From positions 248,001 to 312,000 of the forward strand of contig NZ_QFRI01000001.1 of assembly GCF_003143755.1 (NCBI RefSeq): a stretch of 64,000 bases of DNA. The letters run 5' to 3'. The notes beneath the pieces are model-generated. The model was given only the letters and a program-made list of their open reading frames with translations. It was not told the origin of the DNA and did not search any database. This document shows, in pieces, positions 41,648 through 49,013 of this stretch (the stretch's first letter is position 1; each line of letters begins with the position of its first letter). The position numbers were made by a program, and so were the translations under genes. The stretch comes from Algibacter marinivivus (lineage in GTDB: Bacteria; Bacteroidota; Bacteroidia; Flavobacteriales; Flavobacteriaceae).

Positions 41648-42376
41648 TCAACCATCTTGAAATTTGAAGAATATAGGTACAGCATAAGCCACTTTTACAG
41701 GTCTCCCACGCTGTTTCCCAGGTTTCATTTTTGGTAATTTACTAATAATACGTTCTGCTTCTTTTTGAAGAATTTGATCTGGTCCTCTAGATCTAACACC
41801 AGTAATATGTCCGTTTTTATCAATTACAAATATTACTGAAACGCGTCCTTGGATACCCAAATCTAAAGCGGTTTGTGGATAGTTAAAGTTTGAAGCCACG
41901 TGCTCTTGCACTTTTTTCTGAAAACAATCTTTTGTAGCCTGTTTTGATAAACCCTCGCAACCTGGAAATACAGGTACATCTTCAATTACTGCAAAAGCTA
42001 CTTGCACATCTTCATCAATTTCCTCAACCTCAACATCGCTCACCTCAACAATACGTTCTTCAACAGCATCGTCTTGACCAATTTCCGTGCTTTCAATTAC
42101 GGTTTCTTCAATCTCCTCAACATCTTCTACAATTTGAATAGATTCTTGAACCACAGCAGGCGGTGGTGGCGGTGGCGGTGTATTAGCATTCATAATAGGG
42201 ATTTCTTCCTCAAATTCGCTATCCATTTCAACAAGATCTAGAACCACATTATCTTTTTCATAAGTTCTATATTCTAAAGCTTGCCAAGACAAGAGCAACA
42301 TTAAGTTAAGCCCAATAGCAAAGTAAATGCCGCTATTTCTTCCTATTTCCAGATTTGGATTTTTTTTAGCTTCCAT
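41648..42376 (-). CDS. tonB: TonB family energy transducer
   Basis: 242 residues. N-terminal membrane anchor (about 15-35), a proline run NTPPPPPPPAVV at ~65-76, an acidic Glu/Val-rich spacer spanning ~77-135, and a TonB C-terminal domain at ~155-242 (YPQTALDLGIQGRVSVIFVIDKNG... through VKVAYAVPIFF). It transmits proton-motive energy to outer-membrane receptors. A site resembling the FNR operators of ccoI, ccoS and hemN is 90 bases upstream (42466-42479). Confidence 0.92.
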   Translation of the reverse strand: MEAKKNPNLEIGRNSGIYFAIGLNLMLLLSWQALEYRTYEKDNVVLDLVEMDSEFEEEIPIMNANTPPPPPPPAVVQESIQIVEDVEEIEETVIESTEIGQDDAVEERIVEVSDVEVEEIDEDVQVAFAVIEDVPVFPGCEGLSKQATKDCFQKKVQEHVASNFNYPQTALDLGIQGRVSVIFVIDKNGHITGVRSRGPDQILQKEAERIISKLPKMKPGKQRGRPVKVAYAVPIFFKFQDG

Positions 42377-42435
42377 GACATTTAGTTTTAAGAGATGTGA
42401 TTACTATTGCATAACCTCATCATAATTTCAATACT

Positions 42436-42479
42436 TAAAATTATTATTTACTTAGCTTAATTACTATGATATTTGTCAT
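42436..42479 (-). promoter_or_regulatory. Putative FNR-type site and promoter of tonB
   Basis: The operator reads ATGAT-ATTT-GTCAT at 42466-42479. On the minus strand TAATTTTA at 42443-42436 is one base off TAnnTTTG and ends 43 bases from the operator start, the same offset as for the other three sites. This is the weakest of the four by sequence but fixed by spacing. Confidence 0.62.
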
Positions 42480-42547
42480 GTCTGGAAATTCAAAATTTGG
42501 GTGATATTATAAATACTTCTGTGTTTTATTTTGTCAGAAAAAAATGA

Positions 42548-42603
42548 TAACTTCGTTTACCGTCGGATATAAGTCATTAAAACGACGCATATCCGTTAAA
42601 AGA
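42548..42603 (+). promoter_or_regulatory. Promoter and short palindromic site of cassette platform 2
   Basis: TAACTTCG (42548-42555) is the -7-like element with TTTGT upstream. TTCGTTTAC (42552-42560) starts the site; CGGATAT pairs with ATATCCG as in platform 1, and the stretch CGTCGGATATAAGTCATT through GACGCATATCCGT is identical. The complementary half GTAAACGAA lies at 44193-44201, after the inserted genes. Confidence 0.65.
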
Positions 42604-42630
42604 TTGTGCATAATTTAACCAAACTTCAAA

Positions 42631-43020
42631 ATGCCATTTCCAATTGACAAAAAGTATATAAAAGAAACGGAATCTGAACTGAACGTAAAATTCCCTACTG
42701 AATTTAAAAACCGAATGATAAAATCAAATGGTGGCGAATTAGTAACGGACGAATTTGAATTTGAACTTTATCCTTTTTTTGATAAATCTGACCGAAAAAG
42801 AATAAGTCGGACTTGTAATCACATTGGACTTGAAACAAAAAATGCGCGAGAATGGAACGGGTTTCCTGAAAATGGAATCGCAATCGGTTCTGACGGATTT
42901 GGGAATTTAATTATATTGACTCATAGTGGAAACGGAATTCTGACTGACAAAGTTTATTTCTGGAATCACGAAATAAGACAAATAGAAAAAATTGCGGAAT
43001 CTATTAACCAATTAGACTGA
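42631..43020 (+). CDS. SMI1/KNR4 family protein (immunity-like)
   Basis: 129 residues. The beginning DKKYIKETESELNVKFPTEFKNRMIKSNGGEL (in parts), followed by PENGIAIGSDGFGNLIIL and VYFWNHE, is the SMI1/KNR4 pattern: an N-terminal helix ending in LP..Y/F, NGG, then a beta-rich core. Many members are immunity proteins of contact-dependent or polymorphic toxins; no toxin gene is next to it. It is the first gene of cassette 2 with a 6-base gap to the next. Confidence 0.85.
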   Translation: MPFPIDKKYIKETESELNVKFPTEFKNRMIKSNGGELVTDEFEFELYPFFDKSDRKRISRTCNHIGLETKNAREWNGFPENGIAIGSDGFGNLIILTHSGNGILTDKVYFWNHEIRQIEKIAESINQLD

Positions 43021-43025
43021 TTAAA

Positions 43026-43394
43026 ATGTTTTGGAAAACTGAAAACAAACTTGAATCTAAAAAAGAATTCTTTTCAAAAGTTGAAAAACATTTTACGGAT
43101 TTATCTGTCTCAAAAATTCCAGAAAACACTCTGAATGAATTAAGTGAGTATATATCTAATCTGATCTATAAATATTATAAAGATTGCTGGAAAAAATATC
43201 CCAAATCACGAAAACGATACTCTGAATTAAAGATTGAGGATTTGGATAATCTTTTTTATCAACATAGAATATTTGATTTTTTAAAAAGTAAAACGGAAAC
43301 AAATTTTATTGAGTTTACTTGCCAATTGTTGGGTTTGAACGAAACAGAATTTATTGAATTTGAGAAACGGAAAAATCAATTTGAAAATATGTAA
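43026..43394 (+). CDS. Hypothetical helical protein of cassette 2
   Basis: 122 residues, highly charged, mostly helical (KKEFFSKVEKHFTDLSVSKIPEN; KYYKDCWKKYPKSRKRYSEL). No signal peptide and no domain I recognise. It lies six bases after the SMI1/KNR4 gene, so probably one transcript; its stop is followed at once by the cassette-specific inverted repeat TATGCACAA. Confidence 0.6.
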   Translation: MFWKTENKLESKKEFFSKVEKHFTDLSVSKIPENTLNELSEYISNLIYKYYKDCWKKYPKSRKRYSELKIEDLDNLFYQHRIFDFLKSKTETNFIEFTCQLLGLNETEFIEFEKRKNQFENM

Positions 43395-43446
43395 AAAACT
43401 ATGCACAACACCGTGTATAATTAATTGCTTTGGTAGTTGCCTACTC

Positions 43447-43466
43447 GGAAAACCCTGAGGATTTCC
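43447..43466. terminator. Hairpin after cassette 2 genes
   Basis: GGAAAACCC-TGA-GGATTTCC is an imperfect stem, counterpart of the GAAAGTCC/GGACTTTC hairpin in insert 1 and at the same place in the attC-like region. Confidence 0.5.
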
Positions 43467-43553
43467 CTCTTGTACGTTTTCTTTTGTTGATGCTAATGGA
43501 ACAATGATTACTATTAATCCAATTGGATCAGAATGCGATTAAATTTTAAAATC

Positions 43554-44117
43554 ATGAAACTATTACACTTAACATTTTTATTTTTTATTTGTAGTTGTGC
43601 TTCACAAAAAGCAGAAAAGAAAGAAGATTATAATGTAATTAATCAGTACTTCCTACATCAATCCAAACCAATGAATGTATATATTAATTCTCTATCACTC
43701 ATTAAAAAACCAGAGGCCATTTTTAACGGCTATTTAGGTTGGAAAAAGAAAGCTAAAAAATCAAAATATTTATATAGAAACAAAGAATGGCTTTTTAATA
43801 ATAAAGAGATTGATGAAATGAAAGGGATTTATAAAAATTGGAAAAAAATAAAATGGAATAAAAAACTTATAATTTATGATAATATAAATTTTATTAATTT
43901 TAAAGATGTAGACTCTTTAAACAAAATACGAAATGTTTCTAAAGTCACTCATGATCCAATCTATAAAATTTCGTATCCTTTCTTTAATAAAAAGAAAACA
44001 AAAGCTTTTATTATTGTTGAAAAGGAATACATTATTGGTGGACATGGTAGCACGGACATGATAGTTATGAAGAAAAAACAAAAACAATGGGTGTTTCATG
44101 GAAATGCTCCATTCTAA
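43554..44117 (+). CDS. Small lipoprotein of unknown function
   Basis: 187 residues from ATG 43554, which gives a lipoprotein signal MKLLHLTFLFFICSCAS; the in-frame ATG at 43533 adds MRLNFKI and is less likely. The mature part is lysine-, tyrosine- and tryptophan-rich (GWKKKAKKSKYLYRNKEWLF) and ends GGHGSTDMIVMKKKQKQWVF. No domain recognised. It lies between the attC-like region of insert 2 and the outer half-site at 44193. Confidence 0.6.
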   Translation: MKLLHLTFLFFICSCASQKAEKKEDYNVINQYFLHQSKPMNVYINSLSLIKKPEAIFNGYLGWKKKAKKSKYLYRNKEWLFNNKEIDEMKGIYKNWKKIKWNKKLIIYDNINFINFKDVDSLNKIRNVSKVTHDPIYKISYPFFNKKKTKAFIIVEKEYIIGGHGSTDMIVMKKKQKQWVFHGNAPF

Positions 44118-44256
44118 TTAAATTGTAAATTTAAAACCTTGAAATAATTAAAAGTAGTTTTATAAAACCATTAATACTTATATCAAAACTCAGTAAACGA
44201 ACTTCCCAAAAACAAACCTCATTTCTCTTTAAAAATTGAAGCTAGCAAATACACCT

Positions 44257-44354
44257 GCGTTAGGGATAGAAGTGAAAAGCCCACAGCTTTTGCACCTTAG
44301 TGCAAAAGCGAGGACTTGTAACGGATAGCCCGACCCCTTTTTGGGGTAACGCCC
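44257..44354 (+). repeat. 3'-end structured repeat, copy g
   Basis: GCGTTA (44257-44262) pairs with TAACGC (44347-44352). Loops contain a GCTTTTGCA...TGCAAAAGC hairpin and CCCC...GGGG. It abuts the stop codon of the TonB-dependent receptor gene, antisense to it, and carries the extended flank shared with copies d and i. Confidence 0.82.
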
Positions 44355-46507
44355 TAAAGATTATCTAACTGGTTGCTCTTTTTATCTTCGCTAATGGTCC
44401 AGAAGAAACCGACGAAAAAGAATTGATCTGTTGCTGGTTGTAATGCACGCCTGTTAAAATTTCCGTTGGCATTTGGTGTATTGGCATATTGGTAGCCATT
44501 AATATTTTTAAAACCTAATACATTATTTACAGATGCATAGAGTATTTTTTGTGGACTTATTAAATACGCCCAGTTTAAACTTAGGCTATTAAAGGCCTTG
44601 GTTTTATCGTTTAAAAAACCTGTTTGGTTTGGGTTAGTAAAGGTTCTGCCCGAAGCGTAGGCGTAACTAAAGCCTACTTGACTGCGCCATTTATCTACCC
44701 AATATTTACCGACTAATGATAGGTTGTGCGTATTTGCAAAATTGGGTTGGGCTTTGGTTAGGTAGTTTTTATAATCGCGCTTAGTATCTAGATAGGAGTA
44801 GCTTGCCCAATAATCGAAATTTTTGATGCTTTTGCTGTCTCTCCAAAAGAAATCTATACCACGTGCAAAACCACTACCGTTGTTTGTGAAATTAGTATCG
44901 AAGTTTGTAAACTCGGTATCGTATTTTACTAAATTCTCGTACGCTTTATAATAAGCTTCGGCTCTAAATATTTTTCTATCTGCATTGTATTGGTAGTTAA
45001 AGATATAATGCGATGTGTTTTCTGCTTTTAAATCTTGGTTAAACTTTAAAATGTTACTTGATGGATTTTGATAAAAATTACCATAGGCTAAAGATACCTG
45101 ACTTTTACTGGTGGTTTTATAGGCTAAAGATACTCTTGGAGCTAAGGTGAAATCTTTAAACAGCTCTGAATACTCACCACGTAAACCTGCTTTAAAGGCG
45201 AGTTGTTTTGATATAAAAATATCGGCTTCAGCAAATGCTGCTGCAATGTTGTTGTTAAACCCGTAGCTTACTTTATCGATCGTTTCATCTTCGTAGGATT
45301 CTTTAAAATCGGTTGCGAAATATTCTGCTCCAAAATAGAGTTTTAATCGGTTACTGATTCTGTTTTTAAACTTTAGCTTGGTGTGTAGTGAGTTTTCTGT
45401 ATCGTTAATATCACTTTCTATAAAGATTAAGTTGTTTTTTGCTCTTGTATAACTTAGACCTCCAAAAACTGACCAAGTATCGTTTAAAACGCCTTGATAC
45501 GATCCGTTTAAATAAAAGTTATTGTTGTTTAGTTTAAAATATGCGCCTTCTGGTCTGTTGATATCTTCTTGAGTTAACTCAAAATTAGTAGCATCAAAAG
45601 CACCGTAGAGTTTAAATAAGCCTGAATTGGTTTTTTTTCTGTAAACCGCCTCTCCTGAAGCTGTTTCAAAAGGTTTAATCCAATCGTTTCTGTTTTTGAA
45701 AATAGCGTTATAAGGCGCTAAGTTGATGTAAGAGGCATTTACACTCAATGAACTCTTTTCCCATTTTTGAGTATTGCCCAGTGTTGCACCAACGCTCATT
45801 ATACCAATATCGGTTTTCTCTTGGTCGGGTTCGTCAATAGTGTTTAAAAGTAGTACGCTAGATAAGGCTTGCCCAAACTCTGCAGAGTATCCTCCTGTTG
45901 AGAAAGTAATACCATCAAACAAAAACGGTGAGTAACGCCCTCTTGTTGGTGCATTATTGGTTGTTGGTGAATATGGTGTAAATACACGAATACCATCAAT
46001 AAAAATCTGAGTTTCGTTAGCATCGCCACCACGTACAAATAATCTACCATCTTCGGCAACCGTAGTGGTTCCTGGTAAGGTTTGTAATGCGCCTACAAAA
46101 TCGCCCAATGCACTTGCTGTTGTTACAACATCTAGTGGTTTTAATGCATTTACTTTACTATTATCGCCTGCTGAAAATGTTCCTGCAGATAATACCACAG
46201 CATCTAAAGTGCTAACATCTTCTTTAAGTTTTATAGTAACATCTTTCATAAAAGAAATATCGCCTACCATAGTAAATGTTTCATAAGACAAAAACGACAC
46301 AACTAAAGTTTGTGTTCCTGTTTCTGAAGTTTGAAAAGCGAACGTTCCATCTTCCATAGATGTGCTTCCATCGTAAGTACCTTCTAAATAAATATTAGCT
46401 CCAACAATGGGTTCGTTTTTGTTATTTAAAATAGTTCCGCTTATAGTTGTTTGAGCAGAAATTTGAATACTGATTAATGCTATTAGAATGATGGTTATTT
46501 TTTTCAT
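44354..46507 (-). CDS. TonB-dependent receptor with carboxypeptidase-regulatory-like domain
   Basis: 717 residues. Signal peptide 1-18, then a CarboxypepD_reg-like beta domain (about 20-100, TISGTILNNKNEPIVGANIYLEGT), a plug domain (~110-215, ALQTLPGTTTVAEDGRLFVRGGDANETQIFIDGI in parts) and a beta-barrel to the C-terminus ending in FFVGFFWTIS. Shorter than SusC proteins and with no SusD partner, so more like a metal, siderophore or cofactor receptor. Its promoter carries LytTR-type repeats matching those of the DUF2141 operon. Confidence 0.92.
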   Translation of the reverse strand: MKKITIILIALISIQISAQTTISGTILNNKNEPIVGANIYLEGTYDGSTSMEDGTFAFQTSETGTQTLVVSFLSYETFTMVGDISFMKDVTIKLKEDVSTLDAVVLSAGTFSAGDNSKVNALKPLDVVTTASALGDFVGALQTLPGTTTVAEDGRLFVRGGDANETQIFIDGIRVFTPYSPTTNNAPTRGRYSPFLFDGITFSTGGYSAEFGQALSSVLLLNTIDEPDQEKTDIGIMSVGATLGNTQKWEKSSLSVNASYINLAPYNAIFKNRNDWIKPFETASGEAVYRKKTNSGLFKLYGAFDATNFELTQEDINRPEGAYFKLNNNNFYLNGSYQGVLNDTWSVFGGLSYTRAKNNLIFIESDINDTENSLHTKLKFKNRISNRLKLYFGAEYFATDFKESYEDETIDKVSYGFNNNIAAAFAEADIFISKQLAFKAGLRGEYSELFKDFTLAPRVSLAYKTTSKSQVSLAYGNFYQNPSSNILKFNQDLKAENTSHYIFNYQYNADRKIFRAEAYYKAYENLVKYDTEFTNFDTNFTNNGSGFARGIDFFWRDSKSIKNFDYWASYSYLDTKRDYKNYLTKAQPNFANTHNLSLVGKYWVDKWRSQVGFSYAYASGRTFTNPNQTGFLNDKTKAFNSLSLNWAYLISPQKILYASVNNVLGFKNINGYQYANTPNANGNFNRRALQPATDQFFFVGFFWTISEDKKSNQLDNL

Positions 46508-46570
46508 GATTAATAAAATTTACTGTTCGTTTTTTGTTGATTGAATTTTGATTGACTTAAATTGATGAGA

Positions 46571-46641
46571 CAAATTTGCAACACAAGAATGAATACAAAA
46601 ACTCTTAATGACCGAACTGTAAATTTTAGATGATGAATTGA
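46571..46641 (-). promoter_or_regulatory. LytTR-type operator and promoter of the TonB-dependent receptor
   Basis: Repeats CCGAACTGT (46612-46620) and ATGAATTGA (46633-46641) have a 21-base period; on the coding strand the proximal one is ACAGTTCGG. The -7-like CAAATTTG ends at 46571, 41 bases from the proximal repeat, identical to the DUF2141 promoter. GATGAGACAAAT and AACTGT are conserved between the two. The remaining ~470 bases to the sigma gene are AT-rich, with no gene or repeat I can identify. Confidence 0.7.
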
Positions 46642-47109
46642 AATTTTGAGTTTAAAAATCTCATAAAAAATGAATTTCAAGATTAGGAGTAACCCTTTTT
46701 TTGAATTTAAAAAAGCGTAAAAACTGGGATAAAAACTTGAGAATTTCTAAAACTGTTAAAAGATTTTTTGCACAAAATATTACTAAATTATTTTTTTATA
46801 TATTAGCTATACGCAACTACTAAAAAAGGTTAAAAAAGCATTAAAAACGCATCATAGATTTTATTTATACCGTATACTTAATTAACTCAAATCCAGATAT
46901 TAATTACATTTATATAAACAAAAAGTTTAAACATTATAAAAATGCTGATTTTTAAGTGCTATTTTAAATAATAAGTATAATTTTTATCAAAATTTACGAC
47001 CTTTTTTAAACACTCCTAGCCTATTAAAACATACGCTTTAAAAAATAATTTAAACTATGTGTAACGTTTTAAAAATTTAAGCTACTTACATTATAACTAA
47101 ACCATCCCA

Positions 47110-47604
47110 TTGAATAAAGAACTAGAACATAGTTTTGTAGAATTGCTAGAAAAGCATCAAAATATTGTGCACAAAGTTTGCCGTTTGTACACCAATAATT
47201 ATGATGCACACAACGATTTATTTCAAGAAATAACCATACAACTCTGGAAAGCATATCCTAAATTTCGAGGCGATGCAAAGTTCAGTACATGGATGTATCG
47301 GGTAGGATTAAATACAGCCATTACACTTTACAGAAAATCAAAACGCTCTATAAAAACACAAGATTTTGAAGGCGTAGAATTTAAAATAAAAGCAGAGGAT
47401 TATGACGATACAGAAGAGCAACAATTAAAGGTTCTCTATAAAGCCGTTCATCAATTAAACGATATTGAAAAGGCGTTAGTCTTTTTGTATTTAGAAGACA
47501 AAGATTATAGAGAAATAAGTGAAACATTGGGAATAAGTGAAGTGAATGCCCGCGTGAAAATGAATAGGATAAAAACGAAACTAAGAACCATTTTAAATCC
47601 GTAA
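47110..47604 (+). CDS. ECF-type sigma-70 family factor
   Basis: 164 residues, TTG start at 47110. Region 2 includes YDAHNDLFQEITIQLWKAYPKF and FSTWMYRVGLNTAI; region 4 includes LNDIEKALVFLYLEDKDYREISETLGISEVNARVKMNRIKTKL (in parts). It directs RNA polymerase to a dedicated promoter set. The membrane protein encoded four bases downstream is the likely anti-sigma or sensing partner. It is divergent from the TonB-dependent receptor with a 602-base gap. Confidence 0.92.
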   Translation: MNKELEHSFVELLEKHQNIVHKVCRLYTNNYDAHNDLFQEITIQLWKAYPKFRGDAKFSTWMYRVGLNTAITLYRKSKRSIKTQDFEGVEFKIKAEDYDDTEEQQLKVLYKAVHQLNDIEKALVFLYLEDKDYREISETLGISEVNARVKMNRIKTKLRTILNP

Positions 47605-47608
47605 TACT

Positions 47609-48250
47609 ATGGATGAATTAGATATACTCAAAAAAGATTGGAATAAAGGGAACGATAAGTACCCTAAACTCTCTTACAACGAAATTTATAAGATGATTCT
47701 CAAAAAATCATCCTCCATTGTTAAATGGATTTTTATCATAAGTATTTTAGAATTTGCGTTTTGGCTTGCCATCTCCTTTTCATTCAAAGGCACTTCATAT
47801 TCAGGGAAGTTAGAAGCTCTAGACATCAACCACATACTCATTCCGTTTAGCATTATCAGCTACGGCGTTTTACTCTATTTTTTCTATTTATTCTACAAAA
47901 ATTACAAGAACATTTCTGCTACAGATAGTTCTAAAACCTTAATGGAAAACATTATAAAAACCAGGAAAACAGTAAAGTATTACGTTATTTTCAATCTTGT
48001 TTCTTTGGTTATTGGCGCAGTTATAGGTGCCCTTTATGGGTTTAATCACAATCCTGAATTCTCAAATAAACTTGATTTAGCCACAGCAAACGGAGAAGTT
48101 TTTAAGTTTTATGCAGTTATTATTATTGTTATAATCTTAGTTCTCGCTGTTGTTATTGGTGTTTTACTCCTGTTTTATTGGTTAATTTACGGCATCCTTC
48201 TAAAGCGTTTAAATCGCAACTACAAAGAATTAAAGAAGTTAGATGCTTAA
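47609..48250 (+). CDS. Membrane protein co-encoded with the sigma factor
   Basis: 213 residues. A short cytoplasmic N-terminal part (MDELDILKKDWNKGNDKYPKLS) precedes four hydrophobic helices (about 40-60, 75-95, 120-145, 165-195). The N-terminus with DxLKxxWxK resembles the short amphipathic segment of flavobacterial anti-sigma-like membrane proteins. No zinc-ZAS motif. Its role as anti-sigma is inferred from the four-base gap. Confidence 0.6.
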   Translation: MDELDILKKDWNKGNDKYPKLSYNEIYKMILKKSSSIVKWIFIISILEFAFWLAISFSFKGTSYSGKLEALDINHILIPFSIISYGVLLYFFYLFYKNYKNISATDSSKTLMENIIKTRKTVKYYVIFNLVSLVIGAVIGALYGFNHNPEFSNKLDLATANGEVFKFYAVIIIVIILVLAVVIGVLLLFYWLIYGILLKRLNRNYKELKKLDA

Positions 48251-48260
48251 AATATATTTT

Positions 48261-48362
48261 GAGCGTTACCTCACCCTTCGACTGCGCTCAGAACAGGCGG
48301 TCAAGCTTTCACTACTCTCCCGATTAATATCGGGATCAAACATACCGTTCAATCCCTAACGC
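48261..48362 (-). repeat. 3'-end structured repeat, copy h
   Basis: Sense with the preceding gene: GCGTTA (48263-48268) ... TAACGC (48357-48362). The first loop holds CCCTTCGACTGCGCTCAG, the second a TCCCGATTAATATCGGGA hairpin, flanking the core CAAGCTTTCACTACTC. It begins ten bases after the stop. Confidence 0.8.
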
Positions 48363-48422
48363 GGGTTAGTTTGTTATTGGTATTTCTAAACATTAAGCGT
48401 TCATGCTTTCCGCATAAGGCCT

Positions 48423-49013
48423 TTAAACTTCAAACTCAAAAACCTCAACAACATCACCAGCTTGCATAGTATGTGCTTGAATACCTCCTACTCTAACACG
48501 TACCAAACGCAACGTTGGAAAACCAACTGCCGAAGTCATTTTTCGAACTTGTCTAAATTTACCCTCTTTTAAAGTTATAGACACCCAACTTGTTGGTCCA
48601 TGCCTATCATCCCTTATCTTTTTTGCTCGCTCAGGCAAATCAGGAATAGCATTTAACATAAAGACATTACAAGGCTTCGTTTTATATACCAAGCCATCAA
48701 CTGTAATATCAACACCTGTTATTAGTTTCAGAATAGCCTCCTTAGAAATAATTCCATCCACTTGGGCGTAATACTCTTTTTCAACTTTTTGGCTATTTAT
48801 ATGGGCGCTTGTTTTACCATCAGTAGTCAATAACAACAAACCTTCAGAAGGTTCATCTAGCCTACCAATAGCCATAGTACCCTCCGGAAAATCATGCAAA
48901 CTACCAAGAAATTTTTTAGATTGTTGTTTGGAGTCATTACTAGCAAACTGACTCAAATACCCGTAAGGTTTAAAGATTATAAAATGTCTCTGGTTTGTTT
49001 TAGATGCTTCCAT
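48423..49013 (-). CDS. RluE/RsuA-type pseudouridine synthase
   Basis: 196 residues without an S4 domain. Motif GRLDEPSEGLLLLTTDG (about 57-73) holds the catalytic aspartate; KEYYAQVDG and REGKFRQVRKM-like KEGKFRQVRKMTSAVGFPTLRLVRVRVG complete the RsuA/RluE signature. It modifies uridine in rRNA, most similar in length to RluE. It overlaps the 3' end of topB by 14 bases. Confidence 0.9.
   Translation of the reverse strand: MEASKTNQRHFIIFKPYGYLSQFASNDSKQQSKKFLGSLHDFPEGTMAIGRLDEPSEGLLLLTTDGKTSAHINSQKVEKEYYAQVDGIISKEAILKLITGVDITVDGLVYKTKPCNVFMLNAIPDLPERAKKIRDDRHGPTSWVSITLKEGKFRQVRKMTSAVGFPTLRLVRVRVGGIQAHTMQAGDVVEVFEFEV

Larger units (their letters stand above)
42604..44192 (+). mobile_element. 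Integron-cassette-like insert 2
   Basis: It starts TTGTGCATA (42604-42612); its exact complement TATGCACAA (43400-43408) follows the stop of the second gene. Then comes the attC-like left arm GTGTATAATTAATTGC (43413-43428) and a GGAAAaCC...GGaTTTCC hairpin (43447-43466). A right arm is only vaguely visible near 43498-43511, after which a lipoprotein gene lies before the outer half-site, so the unit may be two cassettes or a decayed one. Confidence 0.5.

Noticed and set aside
41944-42241. Open frames on the plus strand opposite tonB rich in Gln, His and Phe
   Set aside because: Shadows of the acidic Glu/Val-rich spacer of TonB.
46642-47109. A small RNA or gene in the long AT-rich gap before the sigma factor
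   Set aside because: No hairpin-plus-T-run, no conserved repeat and no convincing frame; only runs of A and T.
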